This document shows, piece after piece, positions 56,501-64,000 of a DNA stretch of 64,000 nt. The stretch comes from Boletus sp. NGJ (taxonomy: Eukaryota > Basidiomycota > Agaricomycetes > Boletales > Boletaceae). A program made the position numbers and the translations under genes. The DNA lies in contig JAGTXK010000139.1 of the NCBI GenBank assembly GCA_019096195.1, forward strand, positions 62,001 through 126,000, in the 5' to 3' direction. Position 1 is the stretch's first letter. Each line of letters starts with the position of its first letter. The notes below the pieces were generated by a model, which was not told the origin of the DNA, did no database searches, and was given only the letters and a program-made list of their open reading frames with translations.

Positions 56501-56751
56501 ATTTGATGCTGTTAGATGCTGCAGTTCTCATTCCCGTTCCAGATGCCCCAGACTACGCCTACGGATCCAACAAAAAGGTTACTCCACCAAAAGCAGTCAA
56601 TGGGTCAGCAGAAAAGCACACGAAGCCCATCTCGCGTGTTCCCACTAAAAATTCCGTCCGCTCAGCTATCCAACTCCTCTCACCAGTTCAAACTACACCT
56701 TTGATAACCACCAAAACTGGTAGAAAACGCAGTAGACCGTCCCTTGATTGA
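53535..56751 (+). CDS. UTP17: WDR75/UTP17-like WD40 ribosome-biogenesis factor
   Basis: WD-repeat subunit of the t-UTP part of the small-subunit processome, acting on nascent pre-rRNA in the nucleolus. The gene starts MPARKPKASTSSAVAAETSQ and has several short introns (the first near 53734-53784). WD-repeat blades can be read as SHFFSIVGSAIKIHSTTSGK, SLDGTIKIWDFLEGVLLRTI, WHAHAVSSVAFTTNGAYLLS, GSEESVLVIWQLHSGKREFV, VTTGEDGNVKAWRIR and HTSWSPDGSLLAVPIGSSVV. The C-terminus has a basic tail with TKTGRKRSRPSLD, likely a nuclear signal. Overall order (N-terminal low-complexity part, two propellers, basic tail) fits WDR75/Nan1. Not every exon border was fixed between 54.0 and 55.8 kb. Confidence 0.8.
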
Positions 56752-56979
56752 TGATGCTTCCAACCACAGGCGCGTAAAAGGGGGCTGAGTTGAAAATATT
56801 GTTGAGCATTTCATATATTTACACTACTGCATGCTCCGCTACTAGCACCTTGTCGCAATGCAACACCCTGGAACCATGTCTCGCCACAAATTGTAGCCTA
56901 GTCTCTTCTACTTGAGCTCAAATGAAGATGGTATGTAGAAAATGGTCTGTCATCTAGATGTAGTTTCAAATCAAACTTG

Positions 56980-57996
56980 CTACGCTCTGTGCCAGGAATG
57001 TTTGAAACTGAGGAGTAGTGATGCACCCCACATCACGTCCTTTGGCGGTCCCACCTGCGTCGAAGACGCCAGGGAGAGCAACGATAATGCCGAATCCATG
57101 CGTGGGTTGTTGGGATCACCATCTTGTATTTCCTCAGATCCAAGTCTAACATACCCTTCTCTGGACAACTTCCGGCGCCTGGCTTGGCGTTCGCAGGCCC
57201 ATTCGAGTGTTCGTATCCTCTTCCACTTGACAGGTCTTTCCTTGGTCTGTTCCTGCTCGGCTATTTGCTCGTGTCTGTCTAACGCGGCCAAAGCGATTGA
57301 GTTTTCCGACTGAGTCCGGGGGCGGTGTGAATCGATATCGATATCCTTGGCGTTCAGCGTCTCGTCCTTTGCTTCCGTGGACCCAGAATGATCTCCTGGC
57401 CGTGACGTCAACGCGTTCAGGGAGTCGAGCAGCGGTTTGATCTTGACGATCGCCTTGGATGCCAGTCCATCTCGCGGACCCTTGCTTTCCGAAGAAACAT
57501 TCGCCGTTGAACCGACCCCCGACGCGTCCAGTGTTGCATTGTGCGACGGAGAGGACACGCTGCGCAGACAAGAGTCCGACCTCGCTCGTTCCGAGCTCCC
57601 ATCCGAACCTTCGACCGGCAGTTGATTCAGACCTCGTTTCGACGTCTGTCGTTTATTCTGGAACCAGATCGTGACGGTCTTGTAGTCCCTATAAGCGACC
57701 CGGACGTTTGACATCGGGGTGTGCTCAGAAGCGCCCACTTCTCGACGAGCGCGAGTGACTTACATTCCCAGCTCGGCTGCGAGGTCCCGCTTTTGCTGGC
57801 GGGACGGGTGTGTCTCTTGCCTGAAGACATCTTCGAGTCGAGCGAGCTCTGTGATTGACACGCGGTGTCGGGCCTTCCTGTTTGACATCGTGGTGACAGT
57901 CCCTCGCTGGGACGGGCCGCGATTTGTCCGGTTCTCCTTGTCAGCCAAGGGTTGAGCAGCGGTGGTGCGACGGGTGCTTCTGGGGGCGGTACGCAT
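56980..57996 (-). CDS. Homeodomain transcription factor (non-mating), first of a pair
   Basis: Two exons (57764-57996 and 56980-57688) give 313 residues. The homeodomain starts near residue 40: KARHRVSITELARLEDVFRQ, THPSRQQKRDLAAELGM, DYKTVTIWFQNKRQTSKR. It has normal 60-residue spacing, so it is neither TALE/HD1 nor HD2-like in its N-terminal context. The intron falls between helices 2 and 3, after GM. A downstream motif, RTLEWACERQARRRKL, is shared in part with the neighbouring homeodomain gene. The rest is polar and Ser-rich. Target genes and role are unknown; fungal factors of this type act in development or the cell cycle. It lies about 44 kb from the mating locus and is not part of it. 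Confidence 0.85.
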
Positions 57997-58316
57997 CTGA
58001 TATCTGTAAAAGAAAGTGGGATAGGCTGTGGAAACTCGCGCTGTGGACAAGTACACTTTCAGAAAACCTCGACGCGCGGCTAACAATATGTTCACGTGAG
58101 TAGAGTCACCGAATGGCGGGCAGGAAAAACAAATAAATTGTGGATTTTCTCATAGTAACAGTCAACATGCAACTGAAAATCGTACCAGTGGTATGCAAAG
58201 GTTGGAACAACAAACAACAGGTGGGTATGAAACTTGCAACAGAATAAAGATGAATAATTACGATGAATACAACAACAGTTACCGATACCGTGCTTGAACG
58301 AGAAAACTGAAGATAA
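57997..58316. other. Intergenic between the two homeodomain genes
   Basis: About 320 bp, head of the first gene to tail of the second (both minus). AT-rich, with no other coding signal. Confidence 0.4.
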
Positions 58317-59154
58317 TTACGAGCGCGTTTTGAAGTCCAGGAGCGTGATGGCCGCCTCCACGTCTTCAAACTTCGGACGAGAGAATAGGGCATTCTCCCT
58401 GTTCGAGGCGTCGCCATGTGGAGAAATGGTGGCGCCGGACACGAGATTAATTGCTTCTGGCTCCGTTGTGTCTCCATCAACATCTCGGCAGCGTGTCAAC
58501 AAGCCGGGACGCGTGGACAACGCGTCCGCCTCTTCTTCGACCCATTTTTTCTGCCTCGCCTTGAGGCAGGCCCACTCCAGGGGGTAAAGTATCATTTCTG
58601 GTGACGATAGAACCGCCAAGCGGGCCTCTTCAGGGTCGGGGGAAGACCGAGGAACGGCTGGGGATGACAGCATGTGCGTCCAGAGCTCCGAAGGGCTGGA
58701 CGGGTCTTTCTGTTGGACGTTACACTTGCGTGGGGTGAGTGGTAAGCGCGGCGGGTTCAATTGCGAAGTCAAGCTGGGGCGCTCGGAGAGGGCAGCGATA
58801 CGATCGAGCGAGATTTTAGAACGATCAAGCGGTGTCTTTGAACGCCGATGCGGTTGGTGAGCGGGACTGTGGGGCAAGCGGGACTTTGTGGGATTGTTTT
58901 CGTTAAAAGAGTGGGACTTTTTCCTAGAAGTTTGACGTCTGTTCTGAAACCAGTTGGTGACAGACTTGAGCTCCCTAGTGTGGGCGTGGGTCAGGTGAGC
59001 GCAGAGGGGGTACAGGGACGTACATGCCAATTTCATTGGCGAGCGCTTGGCGTTGGGCGCGGGTAGGGTGTGGTGTGGTGTCGAACAACTGGTGGAGGGC
59101 ATGTAGCTGGGCAGGTGTGTTGCGGCGCCTGACATATGGGACGATGGTAGTCAT
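58317..59154 (-). CDS. Homeodomain transcription factor (non-mating), second of a pair
   Basis: Two exons (59024-59154 and 58317-58974) give 262 residues. The homeodomain is close to the N-terminus: VRRRNTPAQLHALHQLFDTT, HPTRAQRQALANEIGM, ELKSVTNWFQNRRQTSRKK. The intron splits it at the same place as in the neighbouring gene, after GM, with the same phase. A shared motif, YPLEWACLKARQKKW, again follows in the C-terminal half. The pair therefore looks like an old tandem duplication. The start chosen is MTTIVPYVRRRN; an upstream in-frame Met would only add a poorly conserved leader. The F-box gene ends about 120 bp upstream on the same strand. Confidence 0.85.
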
Positions 59155-59275
59155 TGTGTTCGAAAACAACATATGGACCCATAGCCGATCATTCACTGTC
59201 GCGGTCATGTGACTCTCAGACTCGATCACGTGCAAATGCTATTAGATCTATTAAACTACTAGATATACTCGTCCG

Positions 59276-60997
59276 TCATGTGTCCCACTCTTCCGCTAGT
59301 AACATGTTCTCCTCCTCCGTATTTGCTCCCACAGGGGCAATATAGATTGTTGCTTCCTGCTGCAGCAGCTTGAGATGTTCATGTGTTAAACTCTCCGCCC
59401 ACGGTGTGTTCAAGTACATCTTCTTCATCGGTACCCCTACACCCTTCCTCAAGCGGCAGAACTCCGCAATCGTCGCAGCTGGTATGGCTTGGACTTCCAT
59501 ACATTGGAATTTCGGACAAAGAACGTGACGAGTAAGGGTGCCCGCCGACCTGCCTTCCAAGGGTATGCGGTAGTTCACAGGGCTCTCCGCAAACATGTTG
59601 AGGACCTCTGGTTTTATCCGAGCCAGTCGCGCATACCCGATCTCGGGCATCGTGTCCAGCCATCGGACAAACGTCCGTTTTCCCCCCGCGTTCATCTCCA
59701 GTTGGATGTTGTACAGCGTCAAGATCCGCACTTGCATGAATTGCCGTGTCAACATTGCGATCAATGGCACATAGTCATTGCCAGTCATAGTCATTAGGGT
59801 CAAGTCACGAACGCGAGGGGCGTGGACCTGCGAAACGATGAAGCACGCGAATGAGAGGTTGAAAGACCCAAGGGTAAAGGTCTTTAGCTTCGGGAGCTCG
59901 ACAGGGGCGTGGTCGAACCACTTCTCTTCTGGCTGAGGACCACACCCATCCAGTGTGAGCTTGTCTAAATTGGGACAATCCTGAAGAATTTCTCTAAAGC
60001 GCATGAGTGTTGGAGACGAGTCTATCGTAATATGTCGAAGGTCGAGCGTCGTCAGATTGGACAGCGGCGTGTCGTTGAAGTCTATATGAATACCCGATAA
60101 ACAAAGGTACTGTAGGTGGCGGGTCTGGCCACCAAACAAAACGGCAGGGTCGCGATGGCCTTGGGTATCAAACCCAGGCCCGATCCAAACATAGGGCATG
60201 CCTGAGCGGTGAATCTCGAGGCGCTCGATATTGATGGGTGTCCCTGCATTTCCGGCGGTTTGCAGTTTCTGAAGGACGGTAAGTGCGGGAGGCCAGTTGT
60301 CGACGATGATAACGAGCATACGAATCTGAGAGAGTTTGGTGAAGAGTTTGTCGAGCATGTCAGACATCTGTTCAGCCGTGAATTGTGGAAAGTCTCGTAC
60401 ACCGTTCCGTTTGGAACCAGCTTCATTGATTCGAATATCCAGGCGAGCGGACCCCGCTCGTTTGAACCACTCCCATGATCTCTCGTAAGGAGGAGTGTCA
60501 TGGAACCAAATGGCGTTCCAGATCATCGGGTCCTCGGTCATTAAGCGACGCCATGCTTTGCAAACCCACGTGAGATGTAAGCGCTGCTTTACGCCTTCCG
60601 AGGGATGGTTTGCGGACCACACGACGAGGTGAAAGATATTGGAAATGATTTCTGGTGGTAGGTCCATGAAACGGAACATGCGCCAGTATATGAACGTTCG
60701 GTTGAACTGGAATTGGAGGGTTTTCCGGAGAAGTTCAAAGTTGACTCGAGGACCATGTCTTGCAATTTGAGCCTCACCGTACGCTATGGCGTGCGACCAT
60801 CTTTCGATGAGTTCTTTCATCCTCGGGTGCATTTCCCTCCTCCCGGTTGTGGGATCAGGCATGGCTGCGAGGGTCTCCTTCATGACCTGTAGCTGAAGAT
60901 TCGCGTAACCCTTCGATCCGGGGATTGGGGAGAGTGGTACATGGGGGCGATGAGGAACGGGGGCAGGGGGTTGTGCAGGTGGAGGGTCGGTGGACAT
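59276..60997 (-). CDS. F-box protein with LRR-like repeats
   Basis: Single-exon, 573-residue protein of the large F-box family expanded in mushrooms; such proteins link substrates to SCF ubiquitin ligases. The first 70 residues are Pro-rich then helical. The F-box reads FMDLPPEIISNIFHLVVWSA, then LHLTWVCKAWRRLMTEDPMI and WNAIWF, near residues 110-175. Leucine-rich repeat-like units follow: HLQYLCLSGIHIDFNDTPLS, NLTTLDLRHITID, NLDKLTLDGCG and LPKLKTFTLGSFNLSF. The substrate is unknown. A TATA-like stretch on the minus strand (about 61100-61107) lies about 105 bp upstream of the start. Confidence 0.88.
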   Translation of the reverse strand: MSTDPPPAQPPAPVPHRPHVPLSPIPGSKGYANLQLQVMKETLAAMPDPTTGRREMHPRMKELIERWSHAIAYGEAQIARHGPRVNFELLRKTLQFQFNRTFIYWRMFRFMDLPPEIISNIFHLVVWSANHPSEGVKQRLHLTWVCKAWRRLMTEDPMIWNAIWFHDTPPYERSWEWFKRAGSARLDIRINEAGSKRNGVRDFPQFTAEQMSDMLDKLFTKLSQIRMLVIIVDNWPPALTVLQKLQTAGNAGTPINIERLEIHRSGMPYVWIGPGFDTQGHRDPAVLFGGQTRHLQYLCLSGIHIDFNDTPLSNLTTLDLRHITIDSSPTLMRFREILQDCPNLDKLTLDGCGPQPEEKWFDHAPVELPKLKTFTLGSFNLSFACFIVSQVHAPRVRDLTLMTMTGNDYVPLIAMLTRQFMQVRILTLYNIQLEMNAGGKRTFVRWLDTMPEIGYARLARIKPEVLNMFAESPVNYRIPLEGRSAGTLTRHVLCPKFQCMEVQAIPAATIAEFCRLRKGVGVPMKKMYLNTPWAESLTHEHLKLLQQEATIYIAPVGANTEEENMLLAEEWDT

Positions 60998-63159
60998 GAC
61001 GTGCTAGCGCTGGGCGGGTATGGGGTATGGGGGCAAGATGGGGGACGCGGTCTGAGAAGGTGGGTGGATGAGAATGAGTTGAGAGAACGGTGGGCTGGGG
61101 AGCTTTATAGAGAGAGTCCACAAAGGCAGCTTGTACTCTTGTGATCATTTGTGATCGATATGTGGCACACTGCCAAAGCGTGCTTGTTTGTCCTTGTGGG
61201 CGCTATAATTCTAAATCCTTTATTTGTTGGCTGGGAAACCCACACCTCCTTCTTTCAGCTATCAAAGCGAGCAATCCATCACTTGCCTCGTCGTGTGCTC
61301 CACCAGCAAGTCCATAATGCTCGCTGGTACGCGTGTGTTTGCCATCGAGGTGCCCTACATCGTCTTCCAGAGCCACCGGCTTCCATCCATACGTGCTCCT
61401 ACGACGGCTTTGGCAGGCACATTGTTTCTCTCGAAACCATTTGTGCAACATGGGCCACCGCCGGAGCGCGCCTTCGTGACCATATCAAGGCAGGTAGGTC
61501 TCTCTGAAACCTCCAGAAGATAACCACTCGGAAGATTGCGTCCGGTCGAGCGGATACAAGCGAGTATAGCGACAGGGCACGGAGGCGGGGAAAGCCGTTG
61601 GTGCTAAATCGACGATGGTCGGCATGAAAAACACACAGTGAGCAGGCCCGAAAGGTGCAAGAGTTGCCAATGGCTTGGAAGACGACAATGCACAAGGGCC
61701 GGACCAGATGGTAGGGTAGTGCCCGAAAAGAAAACACGGGATCGTGAAAGCGAAATCCGGGAAGCTGCGAACATGATCCGAAAAAGTGCGTTGTCCTGTG
61801 CGTTTGTCGACTGCAGTAAAGCGTGCGTATTGCTGGCAGGGTACATTCAGATACTGACCAAGTAGGACCACGTACCCTGGAGGGTTTACGACGCGGGGGG
61901 TGAAATGTCTTGACCCAGTGTGTACCAAATGCTGAATTATGAGGGTCTTCCCGCCAACGAGTCTTTTGGCATGCAGACTAAATCGTAAGTGTGATAAACT
62001 GCACGGCAGAAGTGAAGTAAAAGTTGCGCCACTTGGTAGGATGCGGGTAAAAGCCCGACGGGTGTTTGACAAAGGTACGGTTGTGATAAACAGATGGATC
62101 TCTCACGATCTCTCACATTTCAGTTTAACACGACGCCTGAAGATCAACTTCAGCACTCTCCAGGGTAATAACGATGTCGTGTCCGAAGAAAATGGCTTTG
62201 GAAGTGCGGTTGCGAGTGTCTTGAATCGGTGTAGATTCGGCAGAGCGCGATTCGCATCAGGCTGATGCGGCTGGTTCGCAATCATCATGGCATATACGCG
62301 CTACAGCTCTGATATTCCTTGGGGGGTCAGAATCCGGTAGGAGGCGGCGGTTACTTCTGCTTTGTTGAGGTCCGATGTCAAGGGCGAAAATCACCGTACG
62401 TGCTTTGTGCGGGTGGGCTTATAAAGTACAGTATCGACTTGCTGGTTGAGCAAGTCTTGCATTGTCCCCATCTCTGCAAACAATGCAAACAGGCCGGCAC
62501 CGCAATATTCGGTGGATAATGTACATGTTCATAGGATGGCGGCAACGCGGAATTCCACTGCGCATTGTTCCACACATTCCACACGTATAATGGACTTTTT
62601 GTTTTTGTTTCGACAACCATGTGCTTGTTAGTACTTTTGGGCTCTCGTAACGCCACGGGGTCTTCCATGTCAGTGCCATGAATGGTTTTCCTTTGGAAAC
62701 ACAGCCTGGTAGTAGAGAGTCTGACTCGTTAGGAGTAACCAGCGTCTGGTATTTTGTTAAAACTAAGCGGCAGACAGCAAGGACTGCCGTTTTTGGAGAA
62801 TAACACCAGGGGTTGCCGCCTCTCCACGAGGCAGCTAATTTAATGCACTTACAACCGCTAGAAGTTAGTCAAATGCTACATAATGGTAGCTTGTATCATA
62901 TTATACTCCATGGCAATATTGTTGATTCTGGATGATGATGATGATGTCACACAGCTGTCACGCTGACTAAGATCGTACAAAGTTTGTCGCCGACTCACAT
63001 TCAATTCACTCGCTGTCAGGCTTGTTAGGCAAAACCCAATTTCTGATCGATTGTAACAAAATACATGGTTTCATCAGCTTACAACACAACCAAAGTAGCT
63101 ACATGCCATCGGATCCTACAGATAACAAGAACATTTACAAGACATACAAATAATGCACC
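60998..63159. other. Gene-poor stretch
   Basis: About 2.2 kb without a gene I can support. Frames of up to 195 codons exist on both strands near 61.2-62.3 kb but overlap each other, show no family resemblance and have no matching splice structure. A plus-strand frame at 61151-61507 begins with a hydrophobic stretch (ACLFVLVGAIILNPLFVGW) and is the least unlikely. A (GAT)n run of five units lies at about 62931-62946. The unusually long gap could hide a fast-evolving or non-coding gene. Confidence 0.35.
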
Positions 63160-64000
63160 TTAATGCCAGGCCCCTGGGATGCCTCCAGATCCACCTGCTT
63201 GCGCGCCGCCACCACTGGGGATGAGTTCCTCAATCATATTGGTGACAATATCTTCTTCGGCGTCTTTGGTGACAGGTGGATGCGCGAGCAGTTGGTCCAT
63301 AACCTTGCCAGTCAAGTTGGGGTAAGTACCTTCTGTGAACCCCATCTACAACGTCAAATTTCAGTTGCAGCGCAGTCGCACACAGACAACACGTACGTCT
63401 GACAACTTCCGCATGATTCGGTTGAAAGGACGGTTCTCCTTGTTCTCGTGAACTTGTCCACGGTACATGTGACCCATGGCATGACTGCGCCTAGGGACGC
63501 TAAACATCTCGAGTTGTGGGTAGGGACCACGTGCGTTGCTGACAATGTGAACCTCCGAGGCAGCTGCGGTGGACTCGGGAACCTGGTGTTCCGGAGTCGG
63601 AGTGGGGATAACGGTAGGTCCATCATTGTCCGATGTAACTTGTGTTGGATTATCAGAGGTCTGTCTCGAAATACTGTGACTGAATAAGGGTCAGTGAATT
63701 GAAAAGGATGTGCAATGCTGAGCCAACCTCTCAATCGTAGACGTCTGGTCATGACGCCTCTGCTCCGCCATCTTCTTGATGGCCTTCACTTGACGATACC
63801 TTTCTTTGCGCGCCTTGTAGTCTGCTTTCGCTTTCTCGACCTCAGCACGAAGCTCTTCAGGTGCAACTTTTGGAGCTGATGACGGCTGATCAGCAGTGCT
63901 TTCGGCACGCTCTCCGGCTGCCCGCGCTCGAGTTTCAGCGGCTGTTCCAAGAACTTCTGCCGCGGCGGCCCTTGCATCATGGCTATTGACAGCAGACTCG
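63160..64000 (-). CDS. C-terminal part of an NBR1-like protein, cut by the window edge
   Basis: Only the last part of a minus-strand gene is present. Visible exons: from the edge to about 63727 (basic coiled coil: EELRAEVEKAKADYKARKER, RQVKAIKKMAEQRRHDQ), then about 63398-63671 (SQVTSDNDGPTVIP-like Pro/Ser linker, RSHAMGHMYRGQVHENKENR, PFNRIMRKLSD) and 63160-63346 (MGFTEGTYPNLTGKVMDQLL, DAEEDIVTNMIEELIPSG). The end looks like the UBA-type C-terminus of fungal NBR1/ZZ-domain autophagy receptors (LxxMGFTxxxYPxL). The ZZ and PB1 parts that would prove this lie outside. A different UBA-bearing protein is possible. Confidence 0.55.

Noticed and set aside
61485-62072. 195-codon minus-strand frame in the 61-63 kb gap
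   Set aside because: No homology, no regular domain pattern, and overlapping frames of similar size on the other strand.
1-64000. tRNA or rRNA genes, CRISPR arrays, LTR or LINE elements
   Set aside because: No B-box-like GGTTCGA-type tRNA core outside coding sequence, no rRNA stretch, no spaced repeats and no reverse-transcriptase motifs were found by eye on either strand.

Overview
This window looks like nuclear DNA of a basidiomycete fungus, class Agaricomycetes. Genes are dense and carry many 45-65 nt GT-AG introns. The gene set (REV7, glycogenin, mitochondrial intermediate peptidase, COG1, SEC61-gamma, glycine dehydrogenase, RSC9, HUB1, VTA1, GNL1, WDR75) is ordinary fungal housekeeping. 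Species and order cannot be read from the sequence. No tRNA, rRNA, CRISPR array or retroelement was found.

The centre of interest is 4.8-16.0 kb, a homeodomain (HD, 'A' or b-type) mating-type locus in its classical agaricomycete setting. Glycogenin (1.04-3.88 kb) and the beta-flanking gene (4.81-5.72 kb) lie on one side. Mitochondrial intermediate peptidase (MIP, 13.49-16.0 kb) lies on the other. Between them are three homeodomain genes: an HD2 on the minus strand (6.2-7.9 kb), an HD1 on the plus strand (9.1-10.9 kb) and a second HD2 on the minus strand (11.5-13.3 kb). The two HD2 genes share all three intron positions. The first HD2 and HD1 form the usual divergent pair. The second HD2 has no HD1 partner and abuts MIP. 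An 850 bp TIR-bearing DNA element sits in the promoter region between the divergent HD2 and HD1.

Right of MIP: a DDT-domain chromatin protein (16.2-18.3), FAM32A (18.6-19.1), TMEM115-like (19.3-20.6), COG1 (20.9-24.2), a diverged seven-helix membrane protein (24.7-26.0), SEC61-gamma (26.4-26.8), a single-exon PPR protein (27.0-29.3), glycine dehydrogenase (29.5-33.2), an ARMH3-like protein (33.7-36.5), SEN15 (36.5-37.2), RSC9 (37.3-39.4), HUB1 (39.5-39.8), an arrestin-like protein (40.0-42.6), VTA1 (43.1-44.7), a gene of unknown function (45.0-46.6), GNL1 (46.6-49.2), an AIFM2/FSP1-like oxidoreductase (49.3-50.7), a methyltransferase (50.8-53.1), WDR75/UTP17 (53.5-56.8), two tandem non-mating homeodomain factors (57.0-58.0 and 58.3-59.2), an F-box protein (59.3-61.0) and the end of an NBR1-like gene (63.2-64.0). 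REV7 is cut by the left edge.

The genes do not form one pathway beyond the mating locus. HD1 and HD2 proteins from different mates are known in this class to heterodimerise and control dikaryon formation, and flanking genes such as MIP and the beta-flanking gene are conserved neighbours. A recurring feature here is very small exons (3 to 31 nt) at gene ends, which give correct, family-matching proteins only when included.
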